NCBI RefSeq assembly: GCF_900182745.1
Contig: NZ_FXTY01000004.1
Location: forward strand, 186,001-250,000
Source: Shimia sagamensis
GTDB taxonomy: Bacteria; Pseudomonadota; Alphaproteobacteria; Rhodobacterales; Rhodobacteraceae
Direction: 5' to 3'
Length of the DNA stretch: 64,000 nt
Positions 8,176 through 16,232 of the stretch are shown piece after piece. The translations under genes were made by a program, and so were the position numbers. The notes under the pieces are model-generated. The model was not told the DNA's origin, made no database searches, and was given only the letters and a program-made list of their open reading frames with translations. The first letter of the stretch is position 1. Each line of letters begins with the position of its first letter.

Positions 8176-9569
8176 TGGAAGTTGCTATTCTCTTTATCCT
8201 AATTGTGGGCCTCATGTTGTTGGGGGTGCCTATTGCCGCCAGCCTTGGCATGTCCTCAATATTGTTCCTGCTGGTGTTCTCTGACAGCTCGTTGGCGTCG
8301 GTGGCACAAACTCTGTTTGCCGCCTTTGAAGGGCATGCGACATTGTTGGCGATCCCGTTCTTCATTTTGGCCAGCTCCTTTATGTCCACCGGCGGTGTGG
8401 CGCAGCGCATCATTCGCTTCTCGATTGCCTGTGTTGGGCATTTGCGCGGCGGACTCGCAATTGCCGGTGTGTTTGCCTGCATGTTGTTTGCAGCGCTGTC
8501 CGGCTCGTCACCTGCGACCGTTGTGGCCATTGGCTCCATTGTGATCGCGGCGATGCGTCAGGCTGGCTATTCCAAAGAGTTTGCTGCGGGCGTGATCTGT
8601 AACGCGGGCACATTGGGCATCCTTATCCCACCCTCAATTGTGATGGTTGTTTATGCGGCCGCGGTTGAAGTGTCGGTGGGACGGATGTTCCTTGCAGGTG
8701 TGATCCCTGGCCTGATGGCGGGATTGATGTTGATGATTGCCATCTATGTGATGGCACGCGCTCGCAACATGCCCAAGGGCGAATGGGCTGGGTGGCGTGA
8801 AATTGGCGGCTCGTTCCGTGATGCAGCCTGGGGCTTGGGTCTGATTGTCATCATCATGGTGGGCATCTACGGTGTTCCCGGTCTGACCAAGGCAATTTTC
8901 ACCCCCACCGAGGCCGCTGCGGTGGCGGCAGTTTATGCCTTCCTGATTGCCAACTTCATCTATCGCGACATGGGACCGCTGACCGATAAGGCATCGGGAA
9001 ACAAGATCAGTTTGTTGAAAAAGCCGCAAGCTCTGGCAACGGCATGGGTACACAAGGACACTCGCCACACCTTGTTTGAGGCCGGAAAGCTGACCATCAC
9101 ACTGATGTTCGTGATCGCCAACGCGCTGATCCTAAAACATGTTCTGACCGACGAGCAGGTGCCGCAACATGTGGCCAATGCGATGTTGTCAGCTGGCTTT
9201 GGTCCGGTGATGTTCCTGATTGTGGTCAATGTGATCCTGCTGATTGGTGGTCAATTTATGGAGCCGTCGGGATTGTTGGTGATTGTGGCGCCATTGGTGT
9301 TCCCGATTGCCATCGAGCTGGGCATTGATCCGATCCACTTGGGAATCATCATGGTGGTAAACATGGAGATCGGGATGATCACGCCGCCGGTTGGGCTCAA
9401 CCTGTTTGTGACCTCTGGCGTGGCTGGCATGCCAATGATGTCTGTGGTGCGCGCAGCCCTTCCTTTCCTGGGTGTGCTGTTCATCTTCCTGATCATGGTG
9501 ACCTATATTCCGTGGATTTCCACAGTGTTGCCTAACGCTGTCATGGGACCTGAGATCATTACCAATTAG
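8175..9569 (+). CDS. dctM: TRAP transporter large permease (DctM family)
   Basis: The 464-residue membrane subunit that carries the transport pathway, with about 12 hydrophobic segments. Family signatures are present: GVPIAASLGMSS near the start, FALSGSSPATVVAIG-like segment (AALSGSSPATVVAIG), the GTLGILIPPSIVMVVYA segment and the EIGMITPPVGLNLFV segment. A loop near residues 265-300 is longer than in most DctM proteins. It ends the dctPQM operon and is followed by a terminator at 9621. Confidence 0.95.
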   Translation: MEVAILFILIVGLMLLGVPIAASLGMSSILFLLVFSDSSLASVAQTLFAAFEGHATLLAIPFFILASSFMSTGGVAQRIIRFSIACVGHLRGGLAIAGVFACMLFAALSGSSPATVVAIGSIVIAAMRQAGYSKEFAAGVICNAGTLGILIPPSIVMVVYAAAVEVSVGRMFLAGVIPGLMAGLMLMIAIYVMARARNMPKGEWAGWREIGGSFRDAAWGLGLIVIIMVGIYGVPGLTKAIFTPTEAAAVAAVYAFLIANFIYRDMGPLTDKASGNKISLLKKPQALATAWVHKDTRHTLFEAGKLTITLMFVIANALILKHVLTDEQVPQHVANAMLSAGFGPVMFLIVVNVILLIGGQFMEPSGLLVIVAPLVFPIAIELGIDPIHLGIIMVVNMEIGMITPPVGLNLFVTSGVAGMPMMSVVRAALPFLGVLFIFLIMVTYIPWISTVLPNAVMGPEIITN

Positions 9570-9620
9570 ACAAGCGGATAAGCGGCGCGCTTTTGCGCTG
9601 CTATTCAGATATGTTGAGAG

Positions 9621-9653
9621 GCGACGCTCCAGTTTGGGGCGTCGTTTCTTTTT
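9621..9653 (+). terminator. Intrinsic terminator after dctM
   Basis: CGACGC (9622-9627) pairs with GCGTCG (9639-9644), with extra CC/GG pairs inside, followed by TTTCTTTTT. It ends the dctPQM operon ahead of the convergent methyltransferase gene. Confidence 0.8.
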
Positions 9654-9685
9654 GTGGGTATCGCAAGAGTTTTGCTGAGAGCGGT

Positions 9686-10301
9686 TCAGGCGCGGGTGGC
9701 GATGTAGCCACAGCTGGTGCGGCTGGGTGGGCCTTTGGAGAAAGGCACGACCTGGATGTTGGTGAAACCTGTTTCCGCAAGCATCTTGTGGACCTGATGG
9801 GGGGGCGAAGGCCTTGTGACCCCAGCGCCAGCGCACCAGCGCCGTGCACCAATGCGGTTTGCTGACCGATAAGGCGATTTGGCCACCGAAGCGCAGGCGG
9901 CTGGCGAACCAGCTTAGGCCTTCTTGGGGTGTGTCGAGATGCTCGATCACATGGGCGGAAAGCAGCAGGTCGCAGTGGTCTTGAGGAATGGCGGTGCTGC
10001 CGAGGATATCTTGGTGAAATGTTGTGTTGGGCACAGAAGTGAAGTTTTTGCGAGCTTGGGTCAGCATCTCGTCGGAGCTGTCAAGCATGTGAAGCGCGTT
10101 GTGAGGCTGGTTGGTTTTGAGCCATGCCTGTGCCAGCGCGCCGGTGCCGCAGCCTGCGTCCAGAACCGTTGGTTTGATTGCTGTCGCAGGCAGGGCCGCG
10201 ATGAGTTCGTCGTAGGCGGCGGGGTAGCCAAGGCGCGTGATGTCGCTGTGCCAGAGGTGGGAAAACCGGGCATATAGCGAAGAGAGCGGCGCCTTGGCCA
10301 T
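9686..10301 (-). pseudogene. SAM-dependent methyltransferase, frameshifted in a homopolymer
   Basis: Begins as a class I methyltransferase: the SAM-binding motif is VLDAGCGTGALAQAW, followed by MLDSSDEML and the LLLSAHVIEHLD segment. The frame is lost at a run of seven G (plus strand 9799-9805): before it the protein reads WGHKAFAPP, and the expected C-terminus (HQVHKMLAETGFTNIQVVPF, ending IATRA) is in the next frame, stopping at 9686. Six G would restore one protein of about 204 residues. This may be a true inactivation, slippage-prone expression or a sequencing error in a homopolymer. It lies five bases from tpiA on the same strand. Confidence 0.8.
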
Positions 10302-10305
10302 GGAA

Positions 10306-11049
10306 TCAGGCCGCGTCGAGTGCCGTGATGATGGCAGAAAAATCGCTGGCCTTCAGGCTGGCGCCACCAACAAGCGCGCCGTCGACGTTGGACACAGCAA
10401 AGATTTCTTCGGCGTTGCCCGGTTTCACGGATCCGCCGTAGAGCAGCGGCACAGTGCGGCCGACACCTTCGCCAAAGCGGCGCTCCAGACGCATGCGCAT
10501 GAAGTCATGCACCTCGCCGATCTGGCTCATGGTGGGGACTTTGCCGGTGCCGATGGCCCAGATTGGCTCATAAGCCACCACCAGATTTTCGCCGGTTGCG
10601 CCGTCGGGAATGGACCCCGCGAGTTGGCCGCCGATGATGTCCAGCGTGTTGTCGGCTTCGCGCTCGGACAGGCTTTCACCTACGCAGATTACGGTGACAA
10701 GACCCGCGTCCCAAGCAGTTTTCGCTTTGCTACGCACGTCTTCGTCGCGCTCATTGTGGTCTTCGCGGCGCTCGGAATGACCGAGGATCACATAGGAGGC
10801 GCCGGCATCTTTCAGCATGTCCGCAGCAACGTCGCCAGTATGGGCACCGCTGGTGCTGGCATGGCAGTCCTGCCCGCCGAGGGCCACGTTTCCTGCCACG
10901 CTTTTGGCGCGGGAGATCAGTGTGGATGGAGGGCAGATAAGGATGTCGGTGCTGTCTGATGTGGAAAGCGCAGCGAGTGCCTGAAGCTCAGCCAAAGCGG
11001 CGGCGGAGCCGTTCATTTTCCAATTGCCTGCTGCCAATTTGCGTCGCAT
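10306..11049 (-). CDS. tpiA: Triosephosphate isomerase
   Basis: Interconverts dihydroxyacetone phosphate and glyceraldehyde 3-phosphate in glycolysis and gluconeogenesis. The 247-residue protein has the catalytic lysine in AAGNWKMNG, the histidine in ILGHSERR, the glutamate in [14 protein letters not shown] and the phosphate-binding [12 protein letters not shown] segment. The ATG at 11049 is chosen over a GTG one codon earlier; AAGGGGC precedes it. Confidence 0.97.
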   Translation of the reverse strand: MRRKLAAGNWKMNGSAAALAELQALAALSTSDSTDILICPPSTLISRAKSVAGNVALGGQDCHASTSGAHTGDVAADMLKDAGASYVILGHSERREDHNERDEDVRSKAKTAWDAGLVTVICVGESLSEREADNTLDIIGGQLAGSIPDGATGENLVVAYEPIWAIGTGKVPTMSQIGEVHDFMRMRLERRFGEGVGRTVPLLYGGSVKPGNAEEIFAVSNVDGALVGGASLKASDFSAIITALDAA

Positions 11050-11121
11050 CACGAGCCCCTTTTCAATGAATTGTGTTGGTTGGCAAAGTCATGCGGGGGG
11101 AGACGGCCTAGGTCAAGGCCG

Positions 11122-11520
11122 TCACGTCAATTTTGGTGCGCCGTTTGCCGCAACCTGTTCTGTCAGCTCGTCCATATCTTTGAATTTGATGGATTCGCCA
11201 CAGCCACAAGCATCCGATACATTGGGGTTGTTGAACTTAAAGCCGCTTTCCAGCAGCGAGACCTCGTAGTCAATTTCAGTGCCAAACAGGAACATCTGCG
11301 CCATTGGCGCAATCATAACTACAGCGCCGTCTGTCTCGACAATCTCGTCATGCGGATCGCGGTCGGTCACGTAGTCCATGGTGTATTCCATGCCTGCGCA
11401 GCCGCCTTTTTTCACGCCAATGCGCAGGCCAGCGTGGCCTTCTTTGTCCATCAGCCGGGCGATCTGTTTGATCGCCGCAGGCGTCATGGTTAGCGCTTGT
11501 TTTCCCGGAATGCCAAACAT
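11122..11520 (-). CDS. Iron-sulfur cluster assembly accessory protein (HesB/IscA/SufA family)
   Basis: An A-type carrier that takes Fe-S clusters from the scaffold to target proteins. At 132 residues it is slightly longer than IscA. The three cluster-binding cysteines are in GGCAGMEY and near the C-terminus in DACGCGES. The N-terminal MTPAAIKQI segment is also typical. The gene lies 28 bases after a DUF59 gene on the same strand, an arrangement found at the end of alphaproteobacterial suf operons; SufA is therefore likelier than IscA. Confidence 0.92.
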   Translation of the reverse strand: MFGIPGKQALTMTPAAIKQIARLMDKEGHAGLRIGVKKGGCAGMEYTMDYVTDRDPHDEIVETDGAVVMIAPMAQMFLFGTEIDYEVSLLESGFKFNNPNVSDACGCGESIKFKDMDELTEQVAANGAPKLT

Positions 11521-11548
11521 CGACTTTCCTTTCTAACCTATTGAAAGG

Positions 11549-11923
11549 TTACATGAAGCCCAATTCAAGTCGAGCTTCGTCGCTCATCATTTCCATGCCC
11601 CAAGGCGGCTGCCAAACAAGTGCAACATCGACGGTGCGCACGCCGCCAACGCCGGCAATGGCCTCTTGGACCCAGCCTGGCATTTCACCGGCCACAGGGC
11701 AACCGGGTGCGGTCAAGCTCATGGTCACGTTTACGTCGTTTTCTGCGTTGATCTCAATCGTGTAGATCAGGCCGAGGTCATAGATATTGACCGGAATTTC
11801 CGGATCATAAACGCTGCGGCAGGCCTCTACGAGCTGCTCATGCAAAGGGTGATCCACGCTGGACGGCGTGATCAGCGGAGTGCCTTCTACGGGATCGGAG
11901 CTTGGATCGGGGGCCTGTGTCAT
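11549..11923 (-). CDS. DUF59/MIP18-like SUF system protein (SufT-like)
   Basis: A 124-residue protein with a DUF59 domain: VYDPEIPVNIYDLGLIY, then the TAPGCPVAGEMPGWV segment with the conserved cysteine and the VALVWQPPWGMEMMSDEAR-type end. The family works in Fe-S cluster assembly or insertion, and members in alphaproteobacteria sit in suf operons. The start at 11923 is preceded by AGGAC; a longer frame to 11971 lacks conserved residues and a ribosome site. It is followed by the SufA-like gene, so the two are probably co-transcribed. Confidence 0.88.
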   Translation of the reverse strand: MTQAPDPSSDPVEGTPLITPSSVDHPLHEQLVEACRSVYDPEIPVNIYDLGLIYTIEINAENDVNVTMSLTAPGCPVAGEMPGWVQEAIAGVGGVRTVDVALVWQPPWGMEMMSDEARLELGFM

Positions 11924-12000
11924 GCTGTGTCCTGCAATATTCCTGAGCTTTTCATATAGGAAAACTTGCAAGCGGCGTCCAGAGGGGGAGGTGAGCGAAA

Positions 12001-12051
12001 TTGGCGCATCGGTATTGCGTCTGTATCGCGGCTGTTTTGCGGAGGTGTAAA
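12001..12051. repeat. Dispersed ~51-bp repeat, copy 1
   Basis: The segment shares about 40 of 51 positions with 37954-38004, including CGGTATTGCGTCTGT (12009 onward) and CTGTTTTGCGG. It lies in the non-coding stretch between nfeD and the DUF59 gene. In this copy the terminal inverted repeat has decayed. See the finding on this element. Confidence 0.7.
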
Positions 12052-12121
12052 AAGAGGTTTGGGAAGAAGGAATTTGGCGCCTTTGCCAAAGCAGCGAGGC
12101 CCGCAGGCCCCGCTGTAAAAA

Positions 12122-12397
12122 TCAATCATTGATGTCGTGATTGAAAGTTTTCACTTGGCCTTTGGGTAAGGCAAAGACCCGACGCATCACCAGCCAAGCA
12201 ATGAGACTTAGGGCTGCAAACACCAAAAGGATCATCGGGACCGACAAGAGTTGCAAAGGCCCAAGTAAGGCAAGCCCAACCAAGGCTGCACCAACGGCGA
12301 AGCCAAGGAAGATGAAGCCAGGTGCCAGAACTTCGAGAATGGCCAGCACCAGAGCGGCCGCAAGCCAGACCCACCAGGTTGTCAGAAGGTCTGCCAT
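12122..12397 (-). CDS. NfeD-like membrane protein
   Basis: A short (91-residue) NfeD family protein with membrane segments at about 8-28 and 30-70 (VLAILEVLAPGFIFLGFAVGAA, in part) and a short charged C-terminus. It lacks the C-terminal OB domain of larger NfeD proteins, being of the YbbK-partner type. It starts four bases after the stop of the SPFH gene; NfeD and SPFH/stomatin proteins work as pairs in membrane domain organisation or protein quality control. Confidence 0.88.
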   Translation of the reverse strand: MADLLTTWWVWLAAALVLAILEVLAPGFIFLGFAVGAALVGLALLGPLQLLSVPMILLVFAALSLIAWLVMRRVFALPKGQVKTFNHDIND

Positions 12398-12401
12398 CGC
12401 G

Positions 12402-13286
12402 TTACCCTTTCAACAGTTTAAAGGCGTCGCCAAAGGCCTCAAGCGCAGCGGCTGGCAGGACAATGGTTTGTTTGCCGTCGCCGTTGCCAAGCGCGTTGAG
12501 CGCCTCAACTTGTTTCAACGCCACTTGGTATTGTGCTGCTTCAATGCCGTTTTCTTTGATGGCTTTGGCAACCACTTCGGTGGCGTAGGCTTCGGCGTCG
12601 GCACTGATGCGGCGGGCTTTGGCGATTTGCTCTGCGGCATAGAGTTCTGCGTCAGCTTGCAGTTCCACAGCACGCTTTGTGCCTTCGGCCTCTGTTACCT
12701 GAGCGCGGCGGGCGCGTTCGGCGTTGAGCTGTTGCAACATGGCGTCGCGGGTGGCTTGGTCGAGGTTCACGTCGAGGATTTCGGCGCGGGTCACTTCGAT
12801 GCCCCAGTCGTCCACTGCGGTTTCGACACTGGCTTGGATGGAATCGATCAAGCTGGCCCGGTTGGACTGCACCTCATCGAGGTCCATTTTACCAATGTTG
12901 GCACGTACAATACCGGCCACGGTGGTCGAGATGGCGCCGTCCACGTCACGGATGCGGTAAACGGTCTTTTCCGGCTCCAGAATGCGGTAGAAGACGGAGG
13001 TGTCAATCTGCACCAGCACGTTGTCTTTGGTGATCGCGTCTTGGGTGGCGTTGGGCAGCTGGCGCTCCAAAATGGAGATCTGGTGGCGCACCACGTCCAG
13101 AAACGGCACCACAAAGTTGATGCCAGGCCCAAGCACCGAGTGCAGGCGTCCAAAGCGTTCCACCACGTGTTTTTCCGATTGCGGCACAATGCGCACGCCT
13201 TTCAGAACCACAACGATCAGGAATACTGCGGCCAGTAGGATGACGATGTTTTCAGATAGTAACGAGAAGATCAGGTCTTCGTTCAT
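12402..13286 (-). CDS. qmcA: SPFH/band 7 (stomatin-like) membrane protein, QmcA-like
   Basis: 294 residues: an N-terminal membrane anchor (about 9-28), the SPFH domain (about 30-200; [17 protein letters not shown] start, [15 protein letters not shown]) and an Ala/Glu/Lys-rich coiled coil (about 200-265; [18 protein letters not shown]) that drives oligomer formation. These proteins form large assemblies that organise membrane domains and modulate membrane proteases such as FtsH. It is transcribed with the NfeD-like gene just downstream. Confidence 0.9.
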   Translation of the reverse strand: MNEDLIFSLLSENIVILLAAVFLIVVVLKGVRIVPQSEKHVVERFGRLHSVLGPGINFVVPFLDVVRHQISILERQLPNATQDAITKDNVLVQIDTSVFYRILEPEKTVYRIRDVDGAISTTVAGIVRANIGKMDLDEVQSNRASLIDSIQASVETAVDDWGIEVTRAEILDVNLDQATRDAMLQQLNAERARRAQVTEAEGTKRAVELQADAELYAAEQIAKARRISADAEAYATEVVAKAIKENGIEAAQYQVALKQVEALNALGNGDGKQTIVLPAAALEAFGDAFKLLKG

Positions 13287-13417
13287 TATGCTCTCTCCCC
13301 AGAAAGTGTTTGTTATCTATGGGTTGGAATATGGCCACGCAGGCGTGTTTTACAAGTTACATTGTTCGGCGTAAGGAGGGGGAAATTTTGCGCAAACTCC
13401 CCGATGTAAGGTCTCAG

Positions 13418-14548
13418 ATGTCTGAAAAGTTCTCGTTTTCGCTGCATGCCACCGATGGCAAAGCCCGTACCGGGGTGATCAACACGCCACGGGGAGACAT
13501 TCGCACACCAGCGTTTATGCCGGTGGGCACCGCGGCCACCGTGAAAGCGATGATGCCGGAGAGTGTACGCGCAACCGGGGCGGACATTCTGCTGGGCAAC
13601 ACCTACCACTTGATGCTGCGGCCTACCGCCGAGCGGATTGATCGCTTGGGCGGGCTGCACAAGTTCATGAACTGGGACCGTCCCATTCTGACGGACAGTG
13701 GTGGGTTTCAGGTGATGAGCCTCGCTGAATTGCGCAAGCTGACCGAGAAAGGCGTGACGTTTAAGAGCCACATTGATGGATCCAAACACTCGCTGACGCC
13801 GGAACGCTCGATGGAGATCCAGAAGCTGTTGGGCAGTGACATTGTCATGTGTTTTGATGAATGCCCGGCGTTGCCTGCGGATCGGGACCGGATTGCGGAA
13901 AGCATGCGGCTGTCGATGCGTTGGGCGCAGCGCTCGCGCGATGCATTTGGGGATCGGCCGGGGCACGCGCTGTTTGGCATTCAGCAGGGCGGGCTGGAGC
14001 AGGACTTCCGTGAGGAATCTGCTGAAGCACTCAAAGAAATTGGCTTTGAAGGCTACGCGGTTGGTGGATTGGCCGTGGGTGAGGGCCAAGAGAAGATGTT
14101 TGGTTGCCTTGATTTTGCGCCTGACATGTTGCCGGTGGATAAGCCGCGTTATCTGATGGGCGTGGGTAAGCCGGATGACATCGTGGGTGCGGTGAAGCGT
14201 GGCATCGACATGATGGACTGTGTGCTGCCAAGCCGGTCTGGTCGGACAGGGCAAGTGTTTACCCGTCATGGCGTAGTGAATATCAAAAACGCGCGCCATG
14301 CGGATGATCCGCGTCCGTTGGATGAAAACTGCACTTGTCCGGCGTGCTCCAACTATTCGCGCGGCTACCTGCATCACGTGTTCCGAAGCAACGAGATGAT
14401 CTCCGGCATGCTGCTGACATGGCACAACCTGCATTACTTCCAAGAGATCATGCAAGGCATGCGCGACGCGATTACTGCGGGCACGTTTGACGCTTGGGAA
14501 GCAGAGTTCCATGCGCAGCGCGCGCAAGGCGATATTGAGCGGCTGTAG
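13418..14548 (+). CDS. tgt: Queuine tRNA-ribosyltransferase (tRNA-guanine transglycosylase)
   Basis: Exchanges guanine-34 in GUN anticodons for preQ1 during queuosine synthesis. The 376-residue protein has one catalytic aspartate in [13 protein letters not shown] and the other in the [17 protein letters not shown] segment, and the zinc ligands [16 protein letters not shown]. The start at 13418 is preceded by AAGG at 13408-13411; the frame is open further upstream without family similarity. Its tRNA substrates include the two tRNA-Asp(GTC) genes in this window. Confidence 0.96.
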   Translation: MSEKFSFSLHATDGKARTGVINTPRGDIRTPAFMPVGTAATVKAMMPESVRATGADILLGNTYHLMLRPTAERIDRLGGLHKFMNWDRPILTDSGGFQVMSLAELRKLTEKGVTFKSHIDGSKHSLTPERSMEIQKLLGSDIVMCFDECPALPADRDRIAESMRLSMRWAQRSRDAFGDRPGHALFGIQQGGLEQDFREESAEALKEIGFEGYAVGGLAVGEGQEKMFGCLDFAPDMLPVDKPRYLMGVGKPDDIVGAVKRGIDMMDCVLPSRSGRTGQVFTRHGVVNIKNARHADDPRPLDENCTCPACSNYSRGYLHHVFRSNEMISGMLLTWHNLHYFQEIMQGMRDAITAGTFDAWEAEFHAQRAQGDIERL

Positions 14549-14614
14549 ACAACATGTTTTAGAGGCACTCGCCATATGGTGGTGCTTTTCGCTGTGTAAA
14601 AAAAAGGAAGCTGA

Positions 14615-15307
14615 ACGCGCGCTCTGTTAAAACTCCCAATTGCTGTCGCAGGAATAGCTTTTGTCGTTTCCGCTTGCATGAGTTCTGAACCCGTTACCCA
14701 GGGTAGCCGAGGGCCCAGCTTACAAGTTCTTGCGTCGAAAGGGTTCTACCAGAAGGGAGGCGACATCCGGTTTCTAGATCAGGGGCTGGCGTCAAAAGTT
14801 GTTTCCACTTCCGTACTCTTTATCGCCGGTTCCAACAAAAACCACAGGGCGCAAGGGAACGTGGTCTATTTTGACGCGACGGTTGGAACTCAACCATCCG
14901 GGTTTCAAGGTGCAGAATTGATCTCGGATCGGGCCTTTGCAAATTGGTCCAAAGAAGACCTAGCTGCGGTGCATGGTGACATCCAATCACGAAAAACGAG
15001 CCAAAAGGTTCAAACGCTCGCGATGCAGACTGCGCAAGTATCGATTTGTGCCTCCGGGACTGTGGCTCTAGACGATCGTGTTGTGCGAGAAAATGTGCCG
15101 CTCAGTGCAGCAGAAAGCGCACGTGTTCAAAGTGCGCTTGGAGGCGACTTGGACAACCTTCTGGGCAAGACACAACAGGAACTGGATCAGGCAGGCATCG
15201 GCTATTTGGGTAAACGGGAAACACGCGTTGTGCCAAATTTACGCTATGTGACCCACCGCCGGTCTGGTGAAAATATGGCAAAGCTGCGCCTGAAGTGCGT
15301 GTATTGA
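14615..15307 (+). CDS. Predicted lipoprotein, apparent ACG start
   Basis: The first ATG (14678) is preceded in frame by a complete lipoprotein signal: RALLKLPIAVAGIAFVVSAC, whose last four residues V-S-A-C form a lipobox. An in-frame TGA at 14612 limits the frame, leaving ACG (14615), CTG (14624) or the ATG as starts. The ribosome site AGGA (14605-14608) is six bases before the ACG, ideal spacing, but 15 and 69 bases from the others. So translation probably starts at ACG, or an ATG has been mutated or misread. The mature 209-residue part is of unknown family and contains one further cysteine in SICASGT and another near the end. Confidence 0.65.
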   Translation, partial: TRALLKLPIAVAGIAFVVSACMSSEPVTQGSRGPSLQVLASKGFYQKGGDIRFLDQGLASKVVSTSVLFIAGSNKNHRAQGNVVYFDATVGTQPSGFQGAELISDRAFANWSKEDLAAVHGDIQSRKTSQKVQTLAMQTAQVSICASGTVALDDRVVRENVPLSAAESARVQSALGGDLDNLLGKTQQELDQAGIGYLGKRETRVVPNLRYVTHRRSGENMAKLRLKCVY

Positions 15308-15376
15308 TGTGCCAAGCAGCTGCGGCTGTGGCGTGATGCAAGGGCAATGATTTTGCGTTTCCAAGGAGTTAAAACC

Positions 15377-15928
15377 ATGAAACGGTTTTTGATGGCAATT
15401 GCCGCAGCCGCTCTGGTGCCTGTTACGGCAGTGGCGGATGGGTTTTGCGGGGTCAGTGATCCGGCGGTGGTCTATGAGCGTCTGGCGGGCAGTTGGGTGC
15501 GCGAAGGCAGCACATCTGTGGAGGGCAGTGTGACCTCCTTTGTGCGGCCGGCTCGGATGTTTGCCACTGAGATTGACAAGGATGGTCAGTATTACTCCGG
15601 CTTTGTGGACAGCCTCATGGGCGAAAAGGTTGCGCTGACATGGGCAGCGCCGAAACCTTATGATGTGGACCGCGTGGATGACGTGCTGGACACCACGGGC
15701 CGTGAGGATTTGGCGGATCTGTTGAGTGACACGCACTGCGGACCGGAGGCATTGCCGCAGTTGCAAATAGTGTTGCCAGAGTTTGAGAGTGGGATATCGG
15801 TGTTTGGCACGATCACCTTGGTGCCGTATTTTGACAACCGCGTGCTTGAGATTTCGGAAGTGACCCTCAAGAGCGACGAGACGGTGCTTTTCATGACCGA
15901 AACGGTGTTGTTGCGTCCTGCGGAGTGA
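15377..15928 (+). CDS. Secreted protein of unknown function
   Basis: 183 residues with a Sec signal peptide (MKRFLMAIAAAALVPVTAVA, then DGFCG). AAGGAG at 15363-15368 fixes the start. The mature protein has two cysteines (GFCGVSD and DTHCGPEAL) that could form a disulfide bond in the periplasm. The remainder is acidic and predicted to be mostly beta strand. I do not recognise the family. It follows the lipoprotein gene by 69 bases on the same strand and precedes the lon promoter. Confidence 0.75.
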   Translation: MKRFLMAIAAAALVPVTAVADGFCGVSDPAVVYERLAGSWVREGSTSVEGSVTSFVRPARMFATEIDKDGQYYSGFVDSLMGEKVALTWAAPKPYDVDRVDDVLDTTGREDLADLLSDTHCGPEALPQLQIVLPEFESGISVFGTITLVPYFDNRVLEISEVTLKSDETVLFMTETVLLRPAE

Positions 15929-16232
15929 TGGCGGGCAGGGTGCTCTTCAAATTGGCCGGCTGAGAGAGCTGTAGCAGCGCGGCATTTCCGTCTCGGTTGA
16001 TTTGCCTGCGCGTGACACCCTGAACACAGCGCGTGTCGGCAAATAATTTGTCTTCTACACCGTTTCCCGCCTTGTTCCTCACGTTCTGTAAAGGCATTGT
16101 GTGGTCCAACCAACAAAACGCCGTTGAAAGCGGGGACGAGGCACCCCAAATCAATAAGCCGAGGAAACGGAGAGCGATCATACGGTTGCCACAAGTGGGA
16201 CCAGCGTCGCTTTGCTAGAACAAGGAAAACTC
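15929..16232. other. Intergenic region upstream of lon
   Basis: About 300 bases with no credible gene. The downstream third contains the heat-shock-like promoter at 16124-16151. The upstream two thirds show no strong hairpin with a T run and no ORF that I can support. Confidence 0.6.
16124..16151 (+). promoter_or_regulatory. Sigma-32 (RpoH)-type promoter of lon
   Basis: TTGAAA at 16124-16129 and CCCCAAAT at 16144-16151, separated by 14 bases, match the heat-shock sigma factor pattern (CTTGAAA, 13-15 bases, CCCCATNT) with one difference in the -10 box. The lon start codon is 82 bases downstream. Lon is a classical member of this regulon. Confidence 0.8.

Noticed and set aside
9189-9800. C-terminal extension of the methyltransferase frame into dctM
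   Set aside because: After the G7 tract the frame encodes no family sequence, while the expected C-terminus is found in the next frame.
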